The notes under the pieces: generated by a model
The model's database searches: none
Told to the model about the DNA's origin: nothing
Seen by the model: only the letters and a program-made list of their open reading frames with translations
Part shown: piece by piece, positions 21,281-30,264 of the stretch
How positions within the stretch are numbered: position 1 is the first letter of the stretch
Layout: each line of letters begins with the position of its first letter
Translations under genes and position numbers: made by a program
NCBI GenBank assembly: GCA_024196135.1
Contig: JAMQCK010000294.1
Coordinates: forward strand, 1-30,264
Origin: Pleurotus ostreatus/Saccharomyces cerevisiae fusant
Taxonomy: Eukaryota > Opisthokonta
Length of the DNA stretch: 30,264 nt
Direction: 5' to 3'

Positions 21281-23591
21281 ATTTACTCAACTCATGTTTA
21301 TTCGTCCTCGTTGTACATACGAGCAGGCGTCGTCTCCCCTCCTGTGGCCCTCCACTTTTGGCTTTCACACGCGCCCCTACATGGACCCATATTCACCCAC
21401 ATCCGTTTGGCTGGCCTCACTGCTACATTGCGACACATATATCAGCCCTAGATGACCATGTACTCTGGACTGGTATTCCTCGTAGCTTATGCTTCCAGCC
21501 TCCCTTATTCCGTTTCTCTTATGCAAAAAATTTGGCCTTGCCACAACCAAGAGTCTGCATATTCTCGTGTTTAGCACAGGATGGACTGCAACTACTGATT
21601 CTACGGCGGTGCCACCTCTCATATTCCAAGCCACTGAGTACCAGCCCACATCCGGACGCACGGACGCGGGCGGCAGATCTTCAGGCAGCTCAGCGCGCGA
21701 CAACTATTGCTTCGCAGGCCTCCTACAGTTGTTTAAGGGTCTACATTAACGCTGATGAGTGAAGCTCGCCCCTTACTGTCCCCACTCGCGGCGTATGCGC
21801 CCATGCCTACGCCCGGAGCAGCACGTCCACCAGCTCACGCAGTGATCCACCCAGTGGAGGAAGCCGGCGAGCGATGTCCACCGCGACCCCTCCTCCTGCG
21901 AGTCCTACACGAACGACTGTGCGTCCTACGATCCTCAGCTAGTCCACGAACTGACAAGAGCAATAGCGATACGTGCTTTGACGGTCTCTGCGCGCGGATG
22001 GTGCCCGGCTACGCGGACCGAGCGGCGCTGAAGAGCCAGCGGCGCATTTTGTCCTCGATGGTGACCGCGACTCTGCCCTCGACGCTGTCCTTCTCTTTAG
22101 TTGCCGCCTCCCTGCCTCCGATAAGTTCACCCCACTGCTTCCGCGCCCGCAAGGATCCCGAAACCCGCCCCAAGCCACCAGCCACCGTGCCCCAAGAGTA
22201 CGAGCCCGACGGTGTACGCGAGGGACCGTCCGTCCCCACGCATTCAAAAGCGACGGGCAAGGAGGGGGGGGGGAAGGAAGATGCGGAAAAGAAACGCACG
22301 GGACGCATGTATGTCGCAGCGCCTCCCCTCACGCAGAGTGCTGACCTCCAGTTCAAACGACCGCAGCGGTAATTGCGGAAACCGACAAGCAGGAGCATGT
22401 GCCCTCAGTTCCGTATTCTGGTGCGCGACGCGACTAGTAGGAGGCTGCGATTTCTCCAGCAACCACTTCAATCAGTGCGAGCAGGGCGGCTGCGAGGACG
22501 ACCGGACGCACGCACGAGGCCATCTTCCCAATCCCTTCGGCGCGGCCGTATGCCATGCCTGCGCACCCGTCCTCCCCTTAGCCCGCGGCCTTGGTCAAGG
22601 AATGCGTGGCTCACGGCGGGGACGACGCGATGCGCGCTCGCCTAGGCAGACGTAGCGGCTGCTGGGAGCACGCCGCCCCGCACGACATTCAGCGATAGCC
22701 ACAGCTAGTGGATGTGGGGGAATAGGGATTGTGCGTCCTTGCTGTGAAGTCGCTGCTACGCCGATCTGCAAGATGCGAGGTGCTGGGCGATCCGCGCGTA
22801 CCTGCACCACTACCAAGGCCCATTCGGCTCCATTCGCCAGAGGCCGCCGCCGCCGCCGCCTGTCTGCTCTCCACCCTCACGACAAACCCTTTTCAAGTAC
22901 CCTATGCCACCCGTCCTCCCCATACCTTCGCTGTCGGCGGTTGCGCGACTCACCCTCCGTCCCACGCGATCGGGGGTGCGTCGACCTGCACCAATGGCCG
23001 CGCATATGCTCCAGGAGACGCCTTGAAGAAGGACCTTGCTGCTTTCTGGCACATACACGTACTAGGAGGAGCTTCCGTCGCATTATGCGCCGCGCGCTTG
23101 GTAGCGGATGATTGTGAGTGGTGGGGGCGCGTCGCGCGCAAACCACCGCGACCCGTGCTTGCCGCAAACCCTTGTGCATGATCGGGACCTCAGGCTTGAC
23201 GACAACAAGGACTGACGGCGGCGGTAGGGCTGCCGCAACATTGTCCCAGCCCGTTCAATCACGCCTCTACCTTCCGCCCCCACCCACGCCATTCCATGCC
23301 TCGTCCTCGCGGCCAGCCCTCTATCAACATACCACACCCTTTCAACTCCCGCATCCGCCCTCCACTGACGCCGCCACACCCTGCGCAATCGAGCGCGCGA
23401 CCCGAACACAAAGAACATCGCCGGGATGCGTACAATGTGGCCACACTCGTCGTCGCCAACGCGAACATCGTGCGCTGAGCTACGATTGCGCATGGATTGG
23501 AGGCGAGGGAGTATATAGGCGCGCTCTAGGGCCGGACCGCAAGGGCTCCCGTCACGCAACCACTGCCTTTGGCCGCGCCGAGTGAACCGTC
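21281..23591. other. GC-rich cargo without a supported gene
   Basis: Overlapping open frames on both strands (e.g. plus 21755-22372, 205 codons) show no recognised domain. A (GCC)n microsatellite lies at about 22843-22860. The stretch may contain decayed exons of captured genes, but nothing can be assigned. Confidence 0.35.
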
Positions 23592-25240
23592 TGGGCGCAG
23601 GAGGGATGGAAGGGTGATGTGGCTGAACATCAAGCGCATATGTTCCCTTCAGAAGTCTTCGAAGACTGCGCGGAGTTCTTCGTCTCTGTCGCGAAAGCGA
23701 TTGGGAAGACGCAGGATTGGTGGCTCGAGAGTACGTTCACGGAGGCACTTGCTCATACACCGTTCCTCATTGCGAAGGTACGCTTGTCCGGTTGCTTGGC
23801 GGGCACGAATACTGAATGTCGCACAGACCGCACAAGAGAAGACGAATGGGCCGGCTGGGCTCTGGCGATGGTGAAGATGTAACGAGAGCCCGAAACACCG
23901 TGAATAAGCCAAGATATTGGAACTCGACGTACCCCTTGTCGTGACCAGTCTATGCGCAGCGTCCCAGGGCTACTTCCGAGGAAACTTCCTGTCTTGCTTT
24001 CAGACAACCCTCTCGAAAGCCAAGGTTTGTCTTGTCAATGTATGCTACCTCGATGCGCTCCGCTGACTGAGTACTAGGAAAAGTTCAGCCAGATACCAAT
24101 CATGAACGGCCTGCCGCGCTTGGTCTGGACGTACTTGAATCCGCCCCAGCAGCCACTGTCAACAGCCATGATGAAGCTGGCCGGCATCCTGAAGTACTGC
24201 TTCCTGCCGAAGGGCACAGGCGCCTAGCCGCACGACGCGCGTCCGAAGCCCTTCATCCACATCGTCCAACTCATCCTCGCATGGCACTTCGACTATGACA
24301 GTGACTTTGGCTTGGTGCTGATGCAGGAGTTGCGCACCAAGGCGGGGCGCTTCGGTACGAACATACATCCCGAGCGCACAAGGATTGCGGCTCAAGTGGT
24401 CCTCTTGACAGTTAACGTGTGCGAGCCGGAGTCCAAGCACCCAGTCTGGCCGTCCAGTGTCGACTCTACCGTGCATCCTCGATGTGACGATCACCCGACC
24501 AGCGTGAGCTTCCTGCTTCCTAACCTTGCCGGGAAGCTAGCCGTACTGAAGCGCACTAGGTCGATGCTTGCCACCATCGCCATCGCGTGCAGCAAGATCG
24601 TCGGGAACATGTTCGTGTTCGAGTGGGCGCCCTCGAGGTTCCAACCTGCGCACGAGGAACCTCGCGTCCTACATCAGCATCTTGCAGCCGCGCACGCGAT
24701 GGCTGACGGACACATTGCCATCAGCGATGCCGTCGATATGCTTCTACGCGGTGCCGCGCATGTCGAGCCCTTCCTCGCAGAGGTGGCTGTCGCTGCCTTC
24801 AAGCGATTCACAAAGGACCGGGGGCATGCGTCGATGCTGCTCTCGCGCTTTCGAATCTCTGTTCCATCCGTAGCGGATCGCGCAGAACATGGTGCTCCTG
24901 CTGGAGTCCGCCTTGCTGTATCTCTGTGTTGCCGTCATGTGCCATTGAATCCGCTCGTCTCTACAGCGCTTGAGGAACTCGATGAAAGAAGACATCGCGT
25001 GGTCTGGAGGTCGCGTCGAGCGCATATCACCACGCCCCGCGGGGATTGCAAATCCTCGCGCGACGGCGCACAGCTAGGCTTGCACGACATGCAGCTCCTA
25101 TCGCTTGCGGACTTGCTGGCAAGCGGCGCATCTCGCCTGGTCAATTCACCCGATGTCGCCAACATCGAAGCTGCTCGCCAACTACCCCTCCCCTCTTGCG
25201 TATCCACGAAGCCCTCCAGCGTTTCTCTGACCCAGCAGGC
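23592..25240 (+). pseudogene. Mor2/PAG1/Furry-type cell morphogenesis protein fragment, captured and broken
   Basis: Family members are very large HEAT-repeat scaffolds of the NDR/Orb6 kinase pathway controlling polarised growth. This piece matches the N-terminal domain in order: QDWWLESTFTEALAHTPF (about 23714-23768), YWNSTYPL then VVTSLCAASQGYF (about 23915-23980), MNGLPRLVWTYLNPP (24101-24147), PFIHIVQLILAWHFDYDSDF (about 24250-24312), HPERTRIAAQVVLLTV and a later ISDAVDMLLRGAAHVEP (about 24720-24775). Introns are retained (23778-23826 and about 24024-24078). It is disabled by frameshifts (one near 23935) and an in-frame stop at 24225-24227. Recognisable homology fades after about 25240. 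The rest of the host gene is absent, so this is passenger DNA acquired as genomic sequence. Confidence 0.85.
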
Positions 25241-25877
25241 ACTCATTCATGCCACCATCACCCGCCGCCGCCGTCACATCACACGCATTGCCGCTCGCGA
25301 TCTCGCAAAACACTCTCGTCGTCGGAGAAGCCCTCTACACGTGCAGTCCCCACCGGATTGACCTTTCCCACACCCGTCCAAGCCGCTATAGGGACAACAC
25401 GTCCCCTTTTCAGGTGTCCATGTCGAAGAAGTGCCGCACCACGACGCGTTGCGCTCCCTCTTCGCCGAGGGCAGCACGTCGATCCCGCACATGCAGAGAT
25501 CCAGGAGCTTTTGCTGAGCGCTCTTCCACTTGCACCTTTCTCACGAACCATGCCGAGACCATTGCCTAGGACGCTGTAGCTTTGCTCTTCATTACGCAGC
25601 ACAGCGGCGATGTACGAGGCCTGCCGACGCTCACAGGACTGTCAAGTACATTGGGCTGCGTGTACTTACTGCTGCAATGCTGTTCAGTTTCACCTTCTGT
25701 AAGGCTCTGCAGAAAGCCGGCTTCAGGCTTCGTTACTTGTGGCATTCCCCTTCGCCTCTACGTAGAACAGAAATGCGCTGTCTTTGGATTAGGCGCATAT
25801 GTCTCAGGCTGATCGGGAATACACGTTGTGACTTGGCGCCCCCTTACCCCTTTCCCCCTTGGTCTGCACTCGCTACG
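25241..25877. other. Interval between captured fragment and nuclease gene
   Basis: The first part may be further decayed Mor2/PAG1-like sequence. The part nearest 25878 is pyrimidine-rich (CCCCCTTACCCCTTTCCCCC near 25839-25858) and probably serves as promoter and leader for the nuclease gene. No other gene is recognised. Confidence 0.35.
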
Positions 25878-27592
25878 ATGGGGATAAAGGCTGCCTGGGA
25901 TGTACGTTTGTTCTCTTCCTTCACAAAAACCCCCACTTATTCCATGCAGGTTTTCGCACCGACAGAACGTTCAACACCGTTCTTGGAGCTATGCCTGCTG
26001 AGCGGTGGGTTCAACCAGGCAAACAACGATCACCCACAATACGTTTTGGGGGTCGATGCCAAGTACGTTGTTGAGGTCGTGCACCATGCTTCCTCTTCAA
26101 CTTATGCTAATTCAGCCTTGCTCTGTCTCGAGCCCTCGCACCAATGCTTACCAGGAGGCGAATCTCGCATGATCGGCGCGCGAACTTTGCCAGACCGAGC
26201 GATCTATCGACTGCCTTTCATCAACTGGCCCGCTACCTGAACTCGCCCTGCACTCTCGTGTTTGTATTCGATGGTCCCCTTAAGTCCAATGTGAAGCGTG
26301 ATACAACCGTCATCGCACGGGAGACCGCAATCATTAGGGCGTACAAGGAGCTCATCCTTGCCATGCGCTTCCACATAATAGACGTGAGTAGCTCGTTGAA
26401 CAGTGCCGCCGTCCATCACTGACGGAAGTCAAGGCTGCGGGCGAGGCTGATGCGGATCTTGGCTTGCTGTCCAAGTACGGGCTTGTCGACGGCGTTCTCA
26501 GCGACGACAGTGATCTCTTCTTGTTTGGAGCCAAAACGGTCATACGCTCGTACGTTGCTGCTCCATCACACCGCTCCGTATCAAGACTTTTGCAGGCCAT
26601 CTGTCAAGGGCGACGGCGGTCTTGTCAAGTATCATCGCGCTGTGGACATACGGAGACATCCAGACGTTGGGCTCGACCAAAGTCAGCTCGTCCTCTTTGC
26701 CCTTTTGGTCGGGAACGACTATGAGTCGGTGAGCTGGGAACCTTCACAGACGCAGGTCACTCGGCTCACAGCTTAGCAGTCCGGACTAAAGGGTTGTGGC
26801 CGGCATACTGCCAGAGCCCTTGCTCGCTCCTCCCTTGCTCAAGAACTTTACAGTATTCTGGATGACGAAGGAGCAGAAGCATCTCAGAGAAAGGTCCGTC
26901 GGTGGCGCGCGCGAATTCTGGATGAGCTTCAGCACAACACTTCCAATCTACTTCCTCATCCACTTCCTCATGTCGCCGCCCATGTCCCGCCGTCATTCCC
27001 GAACATGGACATCGTCCGCCTACTGGCCAGACCTAGCGTAACACCCTTGTGGCAATTGCGCGCCGCAAGCCACGACTGGCATGTGCGCATGCCCGACGTG
27101 GGTAAATTGGCACGGCTCTGCTCAGAATACTTCTCCTGGGATCGTACAGTGGTTGTTGATCGATTCAACAAGCATGTCTTCCCCGGTATATGTGTGCGAT
27201 ACCTCTTGCAGGTCCGTGCTTGTCCTGTTTATGCCATTCTATCCTCACGAACGATTAGGACATCAACCTCAGTAGCCGACTTGCCGACATGAACGAGGCG
27301 CCTCAGCTGCAAGTCCTCTGCAAGAGAGATTGGGGAAGCGTCGATCACGATATTCCGACGCAAGATCTGGGCGCAGTCTGCAAGGTCGACGTCGATCTGA
27401 AGGCGGTCTATACCAGAATACTACCCCCTGCACTCGTACCGTTGCGATCGGTGAAGAGGGTATCTATCCCTTCACTCTTGTTACATCGGTCATCCATCTA
27501 CTCGTGATCACACCAGTATACAGGACTCGGTAGTGCTACAGCGTCAATGTATTGATGCATACAGACGGCGTACTGCTCCAACGCTGCTCTAG
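25878..27592 (+). CDS. XPG/GEN1-like structure-specific nuclease, 8 exons
   Basis: I reconstruct about 451 residues from exons 25878-25901, 25950-26062, 26116-26383, 26434-26549, 26596-26728, 26780-27211, 27259-27459 and 27524-27592 (GT..AG introns, mostly about 45-60 nt). The start MGIKAAWD is the family-typical N-terminus. Expected metal ligands are visible: Asp44 (VLGVDA), Asp98 (FVFDG), Glu139/Asp141 (AAGEADAD), Asp160/Asp162 (SDDSDLFLFG) and Asp215 (GNDYES). A helix-hairpin-helix-like GLKGCGRHTARAL follows. FEN1/XPG/GEN1 enzymes cut flaps, bubbles or Holliday junctions. One ligand is Asp where Glu is usual. The frame is open throughout. The gene lies 260 bp upstream of the right recombinase in the same direction, so it could process recombination intermediates, or simply be cargo from a family common in agaricomycetes. 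The acceptor of exon 6 is ambiguous by one codon. Confidence 0.82.
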
Positions 27593-27852
27593 CATCGTTC
27601 TCTCCGGATCAAATGAATGGAGGCGCGTCTCGACTAGCACAGGTAACGTCCTTTTCCTTCGCGACCTCTGCATGGTCATCCGGCCAGATTCAAATCTATC
27701 GGTGTAGCTGGATGTGGCGCTGCAGGTAACGTGAAGTGGCGGTGGCTTTTGTTGTTGCTTGCTTACTTTGGAAGGCGCAGTTGTCTGACTCGGACAACCC
27801 GATCAAAACAAAGCCTTGTACTCTTTCCTCGACCCCCAACCGACCGTCAGCC
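27593..27852 (+). promoter_or_regulatory. Intergenic region, likely promoter of right recombinase
   Basis: These 260 bp separate the nuclease stop from the recombinase ATG. They contain TTGTC...GACAA (27780-27796) as a weak inverted repeat and a pyrimidine-rich leader before the ATG. An upstream in-frame ATG at 27736 would add 39 residues to the recombinase; I preferred 27853 because the resulting first-exon length is close to that of the left gene. Confidence 0.35.
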
Positions 27853-29591
27853 ATGAGCGCAGGTATCCCACTGAACAAAGAATTCTCTGGACTCCTCCAG
27901 GCTATGGGCACCGGATCTGCAGTGCAGCCCGGGCAGCATCTGACCAGCGTACTCGCGGAGGACGATTTATCTGGGGAGAAAGAGTCCTTCTCTGCAAGAC
28001 GGTCCTTCGGTGGCTCTCGGGAGCCTTCCACCGCTCTCGTTCAACTCAACGAGAACGTCCATCGTGCTGCTCAGGCGGTAGCGAGCAAGACCGAAGCAGC
28101 ATATAAGAAGTGAGTGCTTCATTTGGCGCCCCATTGATGAATCGGCTAATCCTTCGCATCAGCATCTTCGACAACTTCATCAAGTGGCTGGAGTCCAACA
28201 AGTTCATCAAGCCAGGTGCCGCTTCCGCTGCGGACTGGGGCCGCAATCCTTGCGTCGAGATGCCTCAGTATATTTGTGGTTACATCATGCATCAGTGCGT
28301 AGTACTTTACCGACTGCATGGCGGACTGACACAATATCGCATCAGTTGTGATTCGCTCGACTTCCGCGGCAATGGCAGCAAAGCATCCAGCGAACGCCGA
28401 AGCAGCTACAGCACCGCGCAGAAGATAAGGGCGGCGATGACTCATACTTTTGGGGTGGTCTTCGGGTTGGGCTGCGTCGAGTGGCACGAAGATCCGTCCA
28501 CCAAGCGTATGGTTGGGAATCCCTCTGTTTCTCCTCTAGTGTCCCGCTACATGGTGGGCCTCCAGAGGCGCAAGGTCGCGCAACATCGTCATTCGTACAT
28601 CGTGCATGTCGTTGAAGTCAGCTTTATGTAGACCCAGGCTGGCGAGTCTCCTACCAGTGCCCGCGCTATTACTCCAGTGTGTTCCCTTCATTCTTTGGCG
28701 CCAATATAATCTACCTGGTACTCAACGAGCCTTAGGAGATCATGAAACGCCTATATGTCAAGAACCGTCGCAATTATGTGCGCCTCCAAGAGGTATGGCC
28801 CGACGATCGTGTATCGTAGATTATTGACTTTGTTTTCAGGAAGGCGACGACCTGGTCGCGCGACTTCTCCAATGCGGTTATACGCTTGCCTTCATTTGTT
28901 TATTACGATTCGACGAGGTCCTCCGAATTCAAATGCAAGACATCACTTTCAATCTTGACGGCAGTGTCGAGGTGCGACTGCCTTTTCGGAAGACAGAACA
29001 GAACGGGGGTAAATGAAGAGGATACAGGTCCACGTAGCCACGCTCACGTTTCTCCAGAGATATCACCTTTTCTCCTGTGGCCCCTGGAGAGCGACGAAGC
29101 GCATCTCTGTCCTGTGAGAGCTCTATGCGAGTGGCTTGCGGCATCCCGCATTCGATCGGGATATCTCTTCCAGAAGCTGACTCGCAGGGCGAATCAAGTC
29201 AAGCCTGATGCGTCAACGGAACATATGGTGAGGTTTTGCAGTCCAGATCGTGGCGGCTTGTGAACTCACAAGCCTGCACCAGAGCGCCGAGGTCTTTCTT
29301 GAGCTCTTCCGGAACAATCTTCTGGATATCGGCGTGGACTACGGGCCGTACGGGACGCATTCTTTCCGCCGAGGCGGATGCCAATATCTTGTTGTGGATC
29401 GACGCTGGAATCTCCGTCGAATCTGCGAGTGGGGCGGGTGGAGCACCGACTTCACACACTTGACCATCGTCAAGTACATCATCTCGTTCATAGACGAGCC
29501 TATGAGCTCTCGGGCAGACTTTTTCCGACCCGGCAAGCACGTCTCGAGGGTGTGTCGCACCTGTGGTAGATCCTGTACATGTAACGACTGA
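27853..29591 (+). CDS. Right tyrosine recombinase (YR), intact, 8 exons
   Basis: I reconstruct 455 residues from exons 27853-28109, 28163-28294, 28346-28574, 28632-28676, 28736-28792, 28840-29008, 29058-29227 and 29283-29591. Exons 2, 3, 4 and 7 have the same lengths (132, 229, 45, 170 nt) as in the left gene, and intron phases agree. Catalytic residues are Arg263 (LLRFDEVLR), Lys291 (LPFRK), His379 and Arg382 (HSFRRGG), Trp406 (GGWS) and Tyr418 (IVKYI). The 43 residues from HSFRRGG to the Tyr region differ from the left protein at only two positions, while the N-terminal 85 residues are barely alike. The C-terminus has CRTCGRSCTC, a probable metal-binding tail. It is transcribed toward the right TIR. 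Its role is probably element excision and integration, alone or with the left protein. Confidence 0.9.
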
Positions 29592-29842
29592 GGCGCCCAA
29601 TCATCTCAAATGTGGCATACTTACTTTTTGTATTGAAGCGAGAATTCTTGATTATATGAAACGGAAAGGCAGGAGACAGCAAACTTCCCGCACCGGATGA
29701 ACTACGCGCAGGCGAGACGGTGCGTTTCCCATAGCGGGACCCATCTGGAAGATCGGTGAGGAGTAAAGCGATTTCATCCAATTCGTGCAGAATGCTTGAA
29801 CCTACCATATGAATATCTGTGTGATTCTAGGGGCAACTAGTT
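29592..29842. other. Spacer between right recombinase and right TIR, with palindrome at the TIR boundary
   Basis: This is the presumed 3' untranslated region of the right recombinase. A perfect 14-bp palindrome GGCAACTAGTTGCC at 29832-29845 straddles the inner TIR edge. The left equivalent (about 421-434) is similar with three differences. No gene is seen. Confidence 0.55.
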
Positions 29843-30264
29843 GCCAAGTGAGTGGTAGGGCGGGCGGCACGCAGGTCGAAGTTGAACCGTGGAAATTAGC
29901 ACGTGGTTGCCGCATCAGCGCCGGCGGTTCAGACGTTCAATGTCGACTTCAGCCATCATCGTCGTCCGTCCTTTCTGCCTCATGGTCGAGTCCTTGTCTT
30001 GGGCGCTCTCTTGCTTCCTTCGCTGTACATCTCTGAAGGTGGACAGACCGGGCGGGATATCCGGTTCAGGAGCTCCTCGTCACTGATCGGGAGGGAGCGC
30101 GCGCCGCGGGGGCAGAAGCTGGGCAAGAGGTCGCAGAATGGGCCCCCCGGCCGCAGTCAACCTAGCGGGGGATGATGCTGTGAGTACTAGTGGTGAATAT
30201 CAGCTTGAGTGCCGTCAGGCACAGACAGATAGGACCCAACCGTCTCCCTTCAGGTCCTATCCAT
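29843..30264 (-). repeat. Right terminal inverted repeat (TIR), 422 bp
   Basis: This is the exact inverted partner of bases 1-422, ending at the last base of the window. Its inner boundary falls inside a 14-bp perfect palindrome at 29832-29845. It carries the same short ORFs as the left copy (e.g. plus 29903-30175). Its outermost bases read GGTCCTATCCAT. No target-site duplication can be assessed because the window stops here. Confidence 0.97.
30209..30261. repeat. Terminal paired inverted repeats (candidate recombinase sites), right
   Basis: This is the mirror image of the left-tip structure: the arms GATAGGACC/GGTCCTATC lie at 30228-30236 and 30253-30261, and the smaller GTGCC/GGCAC pair at 30209-30222. 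Its presence at both ends follows from the TIR identity. Its function as a recombination core is inferred. Confidence 0.55.

Noticed and set aside
24312..25361. A 349-codon plus-strand open frame as an intact gene
   Set aside because: Its first half is a downstream piece of the broken Mor2/PAG1/Furry homologue after the stop at 24225; it starts mid-domain, so it is not an independent gene.
1..30264. A Starship-type element
   Set aside because: Starships carry one captain YR at the 5' end and lack 422-bp perfect TIRs; they are also known from Pezizomycotina rather than basidiomycetes.
1..30264. Linear plasmid or Maverick-type protein-primed element
   Set aside because: Long TIRs would fit, but I find no DNA polymerase B, terminal protein, capsid, ATPase or DDE-type integrase.
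1..30264. Simple composite of two complete inverted YR elements
   Set aside because: Each terminal module shows only its outer TIR; I found no matching inner TIR at about 2.5 kb or 27.8 kb. A decayed inner TIR cannot be fully excluded by eye.
1..30264. CRISPR array, tRNA or rRNA genes
   Set aside because: No regularly spaced repeats and no cloverleaf or rRNA-like sequence were seen; the spliced genes indicate a eukaryotic source.

Overview
The window reads as one complete mobile element from a filamentous basidiomycete, most likely an agaricomycete. The evidence for the host is the short GT..AG introns of about 48-60 nt, the GC-rich codon choice, and host-type genes such as a phospholipase D1 and a Mor2/PAG1/Furry-type cell morphogenesis protein. 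The first and last 422 bases are perfect inverted copies of each other, so positions 1 and 30264 look like the exact element ends. No flanking DNA is visible, so target-site changes cannot be judged.

Each terminal inverted repeat (TIR) is followed inward by a spliced tyrosine recombinase (YR) gene whose 3' end faces the TIR: minus strand 614-2493 on the left and plus strand 27853-29591 on the right. The two genes have eight exons each, and five internal exons are identical in length. Both keep the full catalytic set (R, K, HxxR, W, Y) and a cysteine-rich tail. A third, decayed YR gene lies inside the element (about 19529-21280). An XPG/GEN1-like structure-specific nuclease gene with all metal ligands present (25878-27592) sits just upstream of the right YR in the same orientation. 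A small basic protein gene (minus strand, 4969-5662) lies inside the left end.

The interior is mainly cargo. It holds the 3' half of a phospholipase D1 gene with introns retained but two frameshifts (11386-13101), a degraded Mor2/PAG1/Furry N-terminal fragment (23592-25240), and long GC-rich tracts with exon-like pieces that I could not assign. It also holds a diverged tandem duplication (about 9.5-11.4 kb) and three copies of an 80-bp palindromic hairpin repeat (6.25, 8.71 and 19.42 kb).

Overall this looks like a giant TIR-bounded, YR-encoding transposon with paired terminal recombinases and captured host gene fragments. It does not match the standard layouts of Cryptons (one YR, no long TIR), Starships (one 5' captain, no long TIR), DIRS/Ngaro (reverse transcriptase plus YR) or DDE TIR transposons. 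The likely working parts are the TIRs, the two YRs and possibly the nuclease; the rest appears to be passenger DNA in various stages of decay.
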